Shown: piece after piece, positions 1-7,868 of the stretch | Position numbering within the stretch: position 1 is the first letter of the stretch | Layout of the letters: each line of letters begins with the position of its first letter | Assembly (NCBI GenBank): GCA_902580565.1 | Contig: CACHLD010000002.1 | Coordinates: forward strand, 64,001 to 128,000 | DNA: 64,000 nucleotides | Source: an uncultured Pelagibacteraceae bacterium | Lineage (GTDB): Bacteria; Pseudomonadota; Alphaproteobacteria; Pelagibacterales; Pelagibacteraceae | Reading direction: 5' to 3' | Made by a program: the position numbers and the translations under genes | Notes under the pieces: generated by a model | Database searches by the model: none | The model's input: the letters and a program-made list of their open reading frames with translations, nothing else | What the model was told of the DNA's origin: nothing

Positions 1-1
1 A

Positions 2-538
2 GCAAAAAATTCCTTTATTAGTAGCACAAATTGGACAGAAAGATTGGGACCAGCATGTGCTGTTGAATTTCTAAAAAAACACAAAAAATTAAATTTAGGA
101 AAAATTTTAATTGAAAAAGGAAAAAAAATTAGAAAAATTTGGATTGAAGCTGCTAAGGAAGCTGGAATAAATTATCAAAAAAATTCTTTAAATGGACCTG
201 CATGTCTTAATAAATTTAACATGTCAGTAAAAACAAAGAAAAATTTAAGATTAGAAATTTTTGGCATTGAACCTTTATCAAGTTTTAAAATTTCTACTCA
301 GAACAGTGATGATTGGCCAATAATTATAACATATTTTATACAAGAGATGTTAAAAGAAGGCATACTTGCATCTGATAGGTGCTATTCGAATTATTGTCAA
401 ACAGAAATAGCACTAAAAAAATATGAAAAAGCTTGTAAAAAAATTTTTAAAAAAATTTCGTATTTTTTGAAAAAAAGAAGTTTAAAGAAGCAACTTAATG
501 GTCCAATTAAACAAATGGGCTTTAAAAGATTAAATTAG
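2..538 (+). CDS. Class-III aminotransferase, glutamate-1-semialdehyde aminomutase-like (3' part)
   Basis: This is the C-terminal part of a PLP-dependent class-III aminotransferase. The reading frame is open to the window edge, so the start lies outside. The first visible residues (FISSTNWTERLGPA) match the segment of the glutamate-1-semialdehyde aminomutase fold where the large domain leads into the C-terminal domain. Further on, FIQEMLKEGILAS is the usual C-terminal-domain motif. A TTG at 44 could be read as a start but falls inside the conserved segment, so it is not one. The following genes (SpsF-like cytidylyltransferase, then NeuB-like synthase) point to amino-sugar synthesis for a surface glycan rather than tetrapyrrole synthesis. 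In some bacteria the aminotransferase and the SpsF domain are fused; here they are separate genes. Confidence 0.8.
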   Translation, partial: AKNSFISSTNWTERLGPACAVEFLKKHKKLNLGKILIEKGKKIRKIWIEAAKEAGINYQKNSLNGPACLNKFNMSVKTKKNLRLEIFGIEPLSSFKISTQNSDDWPIIITYFIQEMLKEGILASDRCYSNYCQTEIALKKYEKACKKIFKKISYFLKKRSLKKQLNGPIKQMGFKRLN

Positions 539-547
539 TACTGTATT

Positions 548-1294
548 TTGTTAAAAAATTTCTTAATTATTACAGCAAGGTGCAAATCATCTAGATTGCC
601 TAATAAAATTTTGAGGGATTTGAATAAAAACACTAAGTGTATTGATGTTTTAATTCAAAGAGCAAAAAAAGTTAAATTACCTATCATAATAGCGACTTCT
701 AAAAATAAAACTGACGACAAATTATGTAAATATATTAAAGAAAAAAAATATGATGTTTCAATTTTTAGAGGAAGCAGCAAAAACAAACTTTTAAGATGGA
801 ATAATTGTTTTAAAAAATATAATATTCAAAATGCTTGTTTAGTCGATGGTGACGATATATTTTTTGATTATGATATTTATAAAAGACTAATTAAAAAAAT
901 AGGTGATTTCGATATAATTAGTTCTCATAAATCAATGGTAACAGGTGTTTTTACACATGTAATAAAAATTGATGCTTTTAACAAAATGTTTAAATTATTT
1001 AATAAAAATATAGATAGTGAAATGATCGAACCTTTTATTAAAAAAGCCAAACTAAAAAGAAAGTTAATTAAAAATGAAAAAATTTATCATCAAAATGGAA
1101 TAAGGCTGACACTTGATTATAATGAAGATTTAAAATTAATGAAGATTCTATCAAAAAAATTTAAAAATACAGTTAGCACAAAAACTATTTTAAATTATTT
1201 GAAAAAAAACAATCAGGTAAAAAAAATTAATTATTTTAGAGAGGCTTTTTGGAAAAAAAATCAATCTAGAAAAATCAACACACTAACTATTTGA
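548..1294 (+). CDS. SpsF/NeuA-type CMP-sugar cytidylyltransferase
   Basis: Nucleotidyltransferase of the cytidylyltransferase-3 (SpsF/NeuA/KdsB) type, predicted to activate an acidic sugar with CTP. The N-terminal signature IITARCKSSRLPNKIL is the NTP-binding loop with its conserved Arg/Ser-Arg-Leu-Pro-x-K pattern. VDGDDIFFDYDIY around residues 98-110 contains the metal-binding acidic residues. At 248 residues it has normal length. No ATG is available: the frame is closed upstream by TAG at 536, and TTG at 548 is the only common start that keeps the NTP loop. It lies 9 bases behind the aminotransferase and 31 bases ahead of a NeuB-like gene, so the three probably form one pathway. The exact sugar is unknown. 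Confidence 0.75.
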   Translation: MLKNFLIITARCKSSRLPNKILRDLNKNTKCIDVLIQRAKKVKLPIIIATSKNKTDDKLCKYIKEKKYDVSIFRGSSKNKLLRWNNCFKKYNIQNACLVDGDDIFFDYDIYKRLIKKIGDFDIISSHKSMVTGVFTHVIKIDAFNKMFKLFNKNIDSEMIEPFIKKAKLKRKLIKNEKIYHQNGIRLTLDYNEDLKLMKILSKKFKNTVSTKTILNYLKKNNQVKKINYFREAFWKKNQSRKINTLTI

Positions 1295-1325
1295 TAATTC
1301 CAATTTATTAATATAACTTTTTTTT

Positions 1326-2840
1326 ATGAAACCTCTTGTAATTTTTGAATTAGCTAACAATCACATGGGCAGCGTATCACATGCTAAATTGATAATTAAA
1401 AAGTATTATGCAATTTCAAAAAAATTTAGAGATAAAATAGATTTTGCTGTTAAATTTCAGTATAGAGATCCTGAAACATTTATTCACGAAAGTTTTAAAG
1501 AAAGTGATGATAAGCATGTTGTTAGATTCAAAAGTACTTTTTTTCAAAGAAAAGATTGGTCAAAAATTATAAAATTTAGCAGATCAAAGTTTAAAATAAT
1601 TTGTACACCATTTGATGAAATATCTGTTAACAATGTTGTTAGAGATAAATTTGATTATCTTAAAATCGCAAGTTGCTCTGCAACAGATTGGCCGTTAGTA
1701 GAATTTATAGCAAAACGAGCAAAACATAAAAAAATTATTTGTAGTCTTGGTGGCTTGAATAAAGATGAAATTTCAAGTGTTATTAGTTTTTTTAGCACAA
1801 GAAATATAAATATTAATTTTTTATACTGCGTAGCAAAATACCCAACTAATTCAAATGATTTAAATTTAGTATATTTTCAGGAATTAAAAAAACTTTACGG
1901 TGAAAAAGTTTCTGGTATCTCACTTCATGAAGATCCTAATGAGTATTTATCTGGTTCAATTGGTTATTCGATGGGAGCGAGAATATTTGAAAAACATATT
2001 GGTGTAAGTAAAGGCAAAATTAAACTTAACAAATACTCAGTTTCAGAAAGCCAAATGGATAATTGGTTAAGTTATTTATACCAAACAATAAAACAAGTTG
2101 GAACAATTAAGGCTAGAGAAAAAAATTTACCAATAGAAAAAAAACAATTAAAAAATTTTCAAAGAGGAGTGTATTTTAAAACAAATACAAAAAGTAAGTT
2201 AGGTGGAAAATTAAAAAAAAGTGAAGTTAGGTTCCAATTTCCAGCTATTCCCGGACAATTAACTGCTAATCATTTTTCAAAATTTTCTGAAATTCTTCTA
2301 AAAAAAAAATCGATTAGTAAAAGTGAAATTCTAATTAAAGATTTAAAAATTGAAAATCCAAGAAGTAAAATTTCACAAATAAGGAACAAGGTACGTGATT
2401 TAGCTTCTAGGGCGAATATAGTAGTGCCAGACGGTTCAAGAGTTGAAATTTCGCATCATTACGGTTTAAAAAATTTTTATAAGTTTGGGTTATGCATGAT
2501 TACAGTAATCAATCAAACTTATTGTAAAAAATATTTGTTTATGTTTAAAAATCAAAAACATCCTCCGCAATTTCACAAAATTAAACAAGAAACTTTTTTA
2601 GTATTATTTGGAAAGATATCACTTAAGACAAAGTTTAAGCGAAAAATTTCTAATAAAATAATGAAATCAGGTGAAGTATTTACCATTTCGAAAGGTATGG
2701 TTCATGAGTTTAAAGGACTTTCCTCTGAGGGCGCAGTAATAGAAGAGATTAGTTCTAAAAGTATAAAAACTGATTCTTATTATTTAGATAAAAAGATTTC
2801 AAAAAATCAAAATAGAAAAAGCTTAATAGCATTTTTTTAA
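1326..2840 (+). CDS. NeuB-family nonulosonic acid synthase with SAF and C-terminal cupin domains
   Basis: Predicted to condense phosphoenolpyruvate with an amino-hexose to give a sialic-acid-like nonulosonic acid. Three parts are visible in 504 residues. Residues about 1-265 are the NeuB barrel, with FELANNHMGS near the N terminus, AVKFQ, CTPFDE and EKHIGV. Residues about 280-340 resemble the antifreeze-like SAF domain (RGVYFKTNTKSKLGG). Residues about 370-480 look like a cupin, with PPQFHKIKQETFLVLFGK and GMVHEF supplying candidate metal ligands. Ordinary NeuB proteins have about 340-350 residues, so the cupin is an addition; its role is unknown, perhaps sugar isomerisation or binding. It is the only one of three NeuB-like proteins here that carries the SAF domain. 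Confidence 0.8.
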   Translation: MKPLVIFELANNHMGSVSHAKLIIKKYYAISKKFRDKIDFAVKFQYRDPETFIHESFKESDDKHVVRFKSTFFQRKDWSKIIKFSRSKFKIICTPFDEISVNNVVRDKFDYLKIASCSATDWPLVEFIAKRAKHKKIICSLGGLNKDEISSVISFFSTRNININFLYCVAKYPTNSNDLNLVYFQELKKLYGEKVSGISLHEDPNEYLSGSIGYSMGARIFEKHIGVSKGKIKLNKYSVSESQMDNWLSYLYQTIKQVGTIKAREKNLPIEKKQLKNFQRGVYFKTNTKSKLGGKLKKSEVRFQFPAIPGQLTANHFSKFSEILLKKKSISKSEILIKDLKIENPRSKISQIRNKVRDLASRANIVVPDGSRVEISHHYGLKNFYKFGLCMITVINQTYCKKYLFMFKNQKHPPQFHKIKQETFLVLFGKISLKTKFKRKISNKIMKSGEVFTISKGMVHEFKGLSSEGAVIEEISSKSIKTDSYYLDKKISKNQNRKSLIAFF

Positions 2841-2856
2841 AATTATAAATCTTATA

Positions 2857-3969
2857 ATGTTAAGCGACTATTTAAAGTTAATAAATTCTAAAAAAATTTT
2901 TTCAATACCCGGAAAAAAAAAATTTTTAATAATAGATAGAATTTTTCTAAGTGAATTTAAAAAAAAATTTGGAAAAAATTTGAACTTTTTAGATGTAAGA
3001 TTGAAAGAAATTAATGTTTATGTTTTATTAGGATTGATTTTCTCAGGAATGAAATTGAATTTTTTTAATTATCTGAAGAGGTATATTAAAGTTGTTCAAC
3101 CAAAAATTGTAATTACAGGTAATGACAATTTAACATATTTTTATAAATTCAAAAATTTTTTTCCAAATATAAAATTTATTTCAATTCAAAATGGATTTAG
3201 AAATAAAGTTTTTTTTAAAACACTTAATTCTTCAGAGTCGTTACGCTCTGATTATATTTTCGTATTCAGTAAAATTTGGGCTAACTATTATAAATCAAAA
3301 ATAAAAACTAAGATTGTTTCACTTGGTTCATTTTACAATAATCAAGTTAAGAACTTAAAAAAGAAGAAAAGAAAATCGATTTTATTTGTGTCAAGTGGGT
3401 ATCCGAGAAAAGAGTTCTATACTTTTTCCAACAAATATAAAGTAAGACAAATAGATTATTTCTCCAAAGATAGAATTTTATTTAAAAATATCTATAAATA
3501 TTGCGAAGTAAACAACTTTAAAATTGAACTAATAGTAAAAAACTATGACGATAAAAATGAAATTGAATATTTTAAAAAGCTAATTTCCAATAAACCGATC
3601 ATAGTTCATGAAAATAGAAATAAAAAAAATAATATATATAAAATTTCTGACAAAGTGATGCTAACTGTAAGTTCTTCCTCCACTTTTGGATTTGAAAATA
3701 TTGCAAGAGGCAACAAATCAGCAATTTTCAATAATAAAATTTTAGCATCAAATAGTGTAATGGATATATTTTGGAATTTAGACTTAAAAAAAAAAGGTTT
3801 TTTTTGGTCTAATGATGTAAATTTTAATGAAGTCAAAAAGATTATGAATAAAGTTTTAAAAACAAGTAATAAAGATTGGCAACAAAAAGTTAAACCTTTT
3901 AAAAGAAAATTTATGGATTATAATTATAAAAATAAAAATTTTTTTAACTTCTTAAAAACTCTTAACTAA
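2857..3969 (+). CDS. Surface carbohydrate biosynthesis protein, putative transferase
   Basis: A 370-residue protein resembling the surface-polysaccharide biosynthesis family found beside nonulosonate genes in Leptospira and other bacteria (TIGR04396-like, by memory of family features). Visible landmarks are ITGNDN (about residue 88), FISIQNGFRN (about 107) and TVSSSSTFGFENIARG (about 269), the last resembling the nucleotide-sugar binding end of GT-B polysaccharide transferases. No signal peptide or membrane segment is evident. It starts 16 bases behind the NeuB-SAF-cupin gene and ends 5 bases before gmhA. A glycosyltransferase-like role in attaching the nonulosonate is likely but unproven. 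Confidence 0.6.
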   Translation: MLSDYLKLINSKKIFSIPGKKKFLIIDRIFLSEFKKKFGKNLNFLDVRLKEINVYVLLGLIFSGMKLNFFNYLKRYIKVVQPKIVITGNDNLTYFYKFKNFFPNIKFISIQNGFRNKVFFKTLNSSESLRSDYIFVFSKIWANYYKSKIKTKIVSLGSFYNNQVKNLKKKKRKSILFVSSGYPRKEFYTFSNKYKVRQIDYFSKDRILFKNIYKYCEVNNFKIELIVKNYDDKNEIEYFKKLISNKPIIVHENRNKKNNIYKISDKVMLTVSSSSTFGFENIARGNKSAIFNNKILASNSVMDIFWNLDLKKKGFFWSNDVNFNEVKKIMNKVLKTSNKDWQQKVKPFKRKFMDYNYKNKNFFNFLKTLN

Positions 3970-3974
3970 AAATT

Positions 3975-4493
3975 ATGAAAAAAACAGAAAAGAATTCATA
4001 CGCAATAAAAAAAGCAACAAGTTTGATAATAAAGGCGTTAAGATCTAAAAAGATAATTTTTACTTGTGGAAATGGAGGAAGCGCTTCACAAGCCAGCCAC
4101 TTAACTGCAGAATTACTAGGTCGTTACAAAAAAAAAAGGCGTTCATTACCTTCAATGTCTTTAAATGCCAATGAGTCAGTTTTAACTTGTATTTCAAATG
4201 ATTTTGGATATGACAATTTATTTTCAAGACAATTAGAAGGTCTTGGAAAAAAAGGTGATATATTAATTTCATACTCTACATCAGGAAAAAGTAAAAATAT
4301 TTTAAACGCAATCAAATTAGCTAAAGAAAAAGGAATGGTTACAATATCCCTTTTAGGTAATAAAGGAGGATTATGTAAAGGAAAGTCTGATTGTGAAATA
4401 ATTATTGAAAGTGTGAGCACTGCATTAATTCAAGAAAAACATCTAGAAATAACTCATATACTTTGTGATGATATTGATAAGGTTTTTAATTAA
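3975..4493 (+). CDS. gmhA: Phosphoheptose isomerase-like SIS-domain protein
   Basis: SIS-domain sugar isomerase of the GmhA type, which converts sedoheptulose 7-phosphate to D-glycero-manno-heptose 7-phosphate in the cytoplasm. The family pattern is well kept: CGNGGSASQASHLTAELLGRY (residues about 32-52), LTCISNDFGYDNLFSRQ, the phosphate-binding SYSTSGKS, and near the C terminus LIQEKHLEITH, whose Gln-Glu and His are active-site residues in GmhA. At 172 residues it is slightly shorter than E. coli GmhA (192). No HldE or GmhB gene is next to it, so it may serve a different keto-sugar phosphate in the nonulosonate pathway. Confidence 0.75.
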   Translation: MKKTEKNSYAIKKATSLIIKALRSKKIIFTCGNGGSASQASHLTAELLGRYKKKRRSLPSMSLNANESVLTCISNDFGYDNLFSRQLEGLGKKGDILISYSTSGKSKNILNAIKLAKEKGMVTISLLGNKGGLCKGKSDCEIIIESVSTALIQEKHLEITHILCDDIDKVFN

Positions 4494-4543
4494 CAATAAA
4501 TATCAATCATATAAGAAATAATATAACAAAATTGAAGCTTTGA

Positions 4544-5224
4544 ATGTTTAGAAAAAAAAAAATTCTTGCAGTTATTACAGCTAAAGGAAACTCAACTAGA
4601 ATAAAAAACAAAAATGTAAAAAAATATTTAAATTCTTCATTATTAGAGATTTCAATAGTGAATGCACTAAAATCTAAATATGTTTGCGAAGTTTGTGTTA
4701 CATCAGAGTCTCAAAAAATACTAAACATATCGAAAAAATATCCAGTAATTCTTGTTAAAAGACCAAAAAAATTATCTAATAACTTGATAATGCCCGATTA
4801 TGCGGTAGTTCATGCAATCAATAAGATTAAAAAGAAGTATGATTATATTATATTGCTTCACCCAACTTCTCCTTTAAGGTCATACAAACATATAGACGAA
4901 GCAATTGTAAAGGCTGAAAAAGAAAAAGCAGATAGTTTGTTAAGTGCATTTAAGACTCACTCATTTTTATGGAGAAGAAAGAGTAAAAAAAAATACATTA
5001 AACCGATTAATTACAATTATTTAAAGAGACCAAGAAGTCAGGATAATATTCAATTTCAAGAAAATGGAGCTATCTACGTAACAAAAGCACATATTTACAA
5101 GAAATATAATAATAGGTTAGGAGGGAGAATATCTGTTTATCCAATGAATTTTTGGGAGTCGTTTGATGTAGATAATGTCGAAGATTTAAAAAATATTCAG
5201 CTGCTTCAAAAAAGTTTTAAATGA
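4544..5224 (+). CDS. Acylneuraminate cytidylyltransferase (NeuA-like)
   Basis: Predicted CMP-nonulosonate synthetase, activating the free sugar acid with CTP. The NTP-binding loop is VITAKGNSTRIKNKNVK (residues about 9-25). The canonical ILLHPTSPLRSYKHIDEAI (about 103-121) and FQENGAIYVTKAHIY (about 168-182) are typical of NeuA/PseF/LegF enzymes, and the C-terminal SFDVDNVEDL carries the metal-binding aspartates. At 226 residues it has the usual length. Its stop overlaps the start of the next NeuB-like gene by 4 bases. Together with 548-1294 this gives two CTP-dependent sugar activators, suggesting two nonulosonate-type products. Confidence 0.85.
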   Translation: MFRKKKILAVITAKGNSTRIKNKNVKKYLNSSLLEISIVNALKSKYVCEVCVTSESQKILNISKKYPVILVKRPKKLSNNLIMPDYAVVHAINKIKKKYDYIILLHPTSPLRSYKHIDEAIVKAEKEKADSLLSAFKTHSFLWRRKSKKKYIKPINYNYLKRPRSQDNIQFQENGAIYVTKAHIYKKYNNRLGGRISVYPMNFWESFDVDNVEDLKNIQLLQKSFK

Positions 5225-5997
5225 GAATAATTTCTGAGATCGGTTTAAATCACTGTGGAAATGAGCTTGATGCCAAATATCTTGTAACTAAACTACTAGA
5301 ATCAGATATTGATGGACTAACATTTCAAATCAAAAAAAAATTTTTTTACAATCAAGTAAGACAATTCTATTTTCATAACGATAAAACATTTTTAGAAAAT
5401 GTAAGAGAGAAAAATTTTTATACTAATATGAAAAAAAAGAGGCAGTTTATCTCATTAGAATTAAATATGAATTTTTATAAAAATTTGATCAAAAATGTAA
5501 AAAAAAGAAAAAAACAGATCGGATTTGCAATTGGAGATATAGAAAAGTTAAAATTTTTATCTGATTCTGGTGCTGATTTTTTTAAAATTCTAAGTGAAGA
5601 TTTTACTAATTTAAAATTGATAAATGCAGCTATAAATTCTAAAGCTAAAATCATCTATATTTCTACTGGATTAAACTCGTTTAAAGATATTAATAATTTA
5701 TTAAAAAAGATAAGCAAAAGAAAGATAGTGCTAATTCACACTAGATTTGAAAAATCAATTATTAAGAATCAGTTAGAGAAAATTCCAGTTTTACAATCTT
5801 TAACACGTTTACCTGTTGCATTCAGCAACCATTCGAGTAATTATAAAATTTATGATCACTTATCAAAATTTAATTTGAGTGATGTTTTTTTTTATGTAAA
5901 AAACCACAAAAAAAGATATTATCCAGACGATAATCATGCAATTTCGATTCAAAATATTAACAAACATACTAAAAAATTAATTAAATTATATGAATGA
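5221..5997 (+). CDS. Divergent NeuB-like synthase, barrel domain only
   Basis: A 258-residue protein with the fold landmarks of NeuB but strongly diverged. The N terminus (ISEIGLNHCGN) matches the NeuB phosphate/PEP-binding start, and STGLNSFKDI matches the mid-barrel STG segment. The usual VKFQ is LTFQ, the usual YSGHE is FSNHSSN, and the usual EKHFTLD segment is replaced by FFYVKNHKKRYYPDDNHAIS. There is no SAF domain. It may be active on another substrate or be a partner subunit. The neighbours (NeuA-like before it, methyltransferase and a more standard NeuB after it) place it in nonulosonate synthesis. It overlaps both neighbours by 4-8 bases, indicating tight co-translation. Confidence 0.6.
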   Translation: MRIISEIGLNHCGNELDAKYLVTKLLESDIDGLTFQIKKKFFYNQVRQFYFHNDKTFLENVREKNFYTNMKKKRQFISLELNMNFYKNLIKNVKKRKKQIGFAIGDIEKLKFLSDSGADFFKILSEDFTNLKLINAAINSKAKIIYISTGLNSFKDINNLLKKISKRKIVLIHTRFEKSIIKNQLEKIPVLQSLTRLPVAFSNHSSNYKIYDHLSKFNLSDVFFYVKNHKKRYYPDDNHAISIQNINKHTKKLIKLYE

Positions 5998-7000
5998 ATT
6001 TTATAACAAATTTATAAATCAAAATGAATTAAAGATATTCAATATTAATCCTTATTCTTTACGTGGTGAAAATTTTTTTAAAACTATTTTTGACTACAGA
6101 AAAAAAATATTTGTCCGTGAAAAAAAAAGGATTAAAAAAAAAAAAGAATTTTTTTGTAATTTGTGTAAATCAAAAAAAGGAAATATTTTTTTAACATGGA
6201 AAAAAAATTATCAATTAATCATATGTCAAAGATGTGAAGCAGTCTCTCCGAATATTTCTTTCGAAGATGAAAAAAAATTTATAAAGTCAGTGTATGATGA
6301 CAAAGATTATTTAAAAAAGACTTTTAGATACATTTTCAAAAATTATAATTACAGAAAAAAAATGTTTGGATCTGAAAGATATGAATATTGTGTCAAAAGA
6401 CTTAAACTTAAAAAAAATTCAAGAGTTCTCGATGTAGGGTGTGGAATGGCTTATTTTGTTAACTACCTTAAATCAAAAAAAGTTTATTGCAAAGGTTTAG
6501 AGCCAACAAAAGCTATAGCTGAATTTTGCAAAACAAAGTTAAAATTAAATGTATCTTCAAATTCAATAGATGAAGAAAAAAATAACTCATATGATTTGAT
6601 AACTATGTTTGATGTTGTTGAGCATTTAAAAGATCCTGTAAAATATTTAAAGGTTATCAATAAGAAATTAAAAAAAAATTCTTACTGTGTAATGTATACT
6701 CCAAATATTCACTCTTTTGCATATGCTTTAATGGGATCTAATCAAAATGGAATCTTGCCATTCGAACATTTATGTTTTTTTAACAAAAAATCCTTAGAAT
6801 ACTTATCAAAAAAAACTAATTTTAAAGTTGATAAAGTTGAAACATTTGGTTGGGATATAATGGATTATATTACATTTAATGAATTTAAAAACAAAAAGAA
6901 ATTTTATAAATACTTTGAGGATTTTGCTAAGTTATTACAACCAGTTCTGGATAAGTCTGGATTAAGTAATCACATGCGGATAACTTTTAAAAAAAAATAA
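5990..7000 (+). CDS. Class I SAM-dependent methyltransferase with N-terminal zinc-ribbon-like segment
   Basis: Probable sugar methyltransferase of the Methyltransf_23/UbiG-like group. The SAM-binding motif I is VLDVGCGMAYFVNYL (about residues 146-160), followed by an acidic motif (GLEP) and the motif-II region YDLITMFDVVEHLKDP. Before it, CNLCKSKKGN and ICQRCEAVSP give a CxxC...CxxC pattern as in sugar C/N-methyltransferases that carry a zinc-binding N-terminal domain. Length is 336 residues. It starts inside the end of the previous NeuB-like gene and its stop shares one base with the ATG of the next gene. It is probably a tailoring enzyme for the glycan; its exact position of action cannot be read from sequence. 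Confidence 0.7.
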   Translation: MNEFYNKFINQNELKIFNINPYSLRGENFFKTIFDYRKKIFVREKKRIKKKKEFFCNLCKSKKGNIFLTWKKNYQLIICQRCEAVSPNISFEDEKKFIKSVYDDKDYLKKTFRYIFKNYNYRKKMFGSERYEYCVKRLKLKKNSRVLDVGCGMAYFVNYLKSKKVYCKGLEPTKAIAEFCKTKLKLNVSSNSIDEEKNNSYDLITMFDVVEHLKDPVKYLKVINKKLKKNSYCVMYTPNIHSFAYALMGSNQNGILPFEHLCFFNKKSLEYLSKKTNFKVDKVETFGWDIMDYITFNEFKNKKKFYKYFEDFAKLLQPVLDKSGLSNHMRITFKKK

Positions 7001-7845
7001 TGAAAAAAGTTTTTATCATTGCAGAAATAGGAATAAATCATAATGGAAATCTTGATTTAGCAAAAAAAATGATTCTTGAGGCAAAAAATTGTGGAGTAGA
7101 TGCTGTTAAGTTTCAAAAAAGAGATATTAACTTAGTTTATACAAAAGAAGAATTAGATAAGCCACGTGAAAGTCCTTGGGGAAATACACAAAGACAACAA
7201 AAGGAAGGTTTAGAATTTTCCGAAGAACAGTACGCACAAATAGACAAATATTGTCAAAAAATTGAAATTGAATGGTTCTCTTCTGCATGGGATCTTAATA
7301 GTTTAAATTTTTTAAAAAAATTTAATTTAAAAAATAATAAAATTGCATCTGCAATGATTGTTGATAAAAATTTTTTAAAAGAAGTCGCCAAACAAAAAAA
7401 ACACACTTTTATAAGTACAGGAATGTGTAGTATAGAAAATATACGAGATGCCGTTGATATATTTAGAACAGAAAATTGTTCTTTCGAATTAATGCATTGT
7501 ATTTCTGCATATCCTTTTGACGATAGAAACGCTAACTTAGGGTTAATCTCATCTTTAAAAAAAGAATTTAAATGTGATGTAGGTTATAGCGGGCACGAGA
7601 AGGGTGGATATGCAGTTTGTTTTGCTGCAACAGCATTAGGGATCACATCTTTAGAAAGACATTTTACTTTAGATAGAACAATGTACGGCAGTGATCAGTC
7701 TGCCTCAATTACACCCAAAGCAATGAAAGATTTAGTTTTAGGTGTGAGAACGATAGAACAGGCATTACAATCCGGCGGAAAGAAACAGATTTTAGAAATA
7801 GAAGTAGAGGTTGCAAAAAAATTAAGAAAACATCTTAAAATTTAA
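7000..7845 (+). CDS. N-acetylneuraminate synthase family protein without SAF domain
   Basis: NeuB barrel with the expected motifs: IAEIGINHNGNL at the N terminus, DAVKFQKRD, FSSAWD, ISTGM, the metal/substrate segment VGYSGHE, and LERHFTLDRTMYGSDQSASI. It should condense PEP with a sugar or sugar phosphate. At 281 residues it lacks the C-terminal antifreeze-like SAF domain that reaches into the partner active site in dimers of bacterial sialic acid synthases, so it is a short-form member of the family. It is the most canonical barrel of the three NeuB-like proteins here. The gene follows a methyltransferase with a one-base overlap. Confidence 0.8.
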   Translation: MKKVFIIAEIGINHNGNLDLAKKMILEAKNCGVDAVKFQKRDINLVYTKEELDKPRESPWGNTQRQQKEGLEFSEEQYAQIDKYCQKIEIEWFSSAWDLNSLNFLKKFNLKNNKIASAMIVDKNFLKEVAKQKKHTFISTGMCSIENIRDAVDIFRTENCSFELMHCISAYPFDDRNANLGLISSLKKEFKCDVGYSGHEKGGYAVCFAATALGITSLERHFTLDRTMYGSDQSASITPKAMKDLVLGVRTIEQALQSGGKKQILEIEVEVAKKLRKHLKI

Positions 7846-7868
7846 TTTTTCATTTTTTTAATAATTCA

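Noticed and set aside
44-538. A small hypothetical protein starting at TTG 44
   Set aside because: The frame is open to the window edge and the residues before 44 continue a class-III aminotransferase motif, so it is the 3' part of a larger gene.
5221-5997. Reading the 258-residue NeuB-like gene as a broken pseudogene
   Set aside because: The frame is intact, overlaps both neighbours by a few bases and still shows barrel landmarks; divergence fits better than decay.
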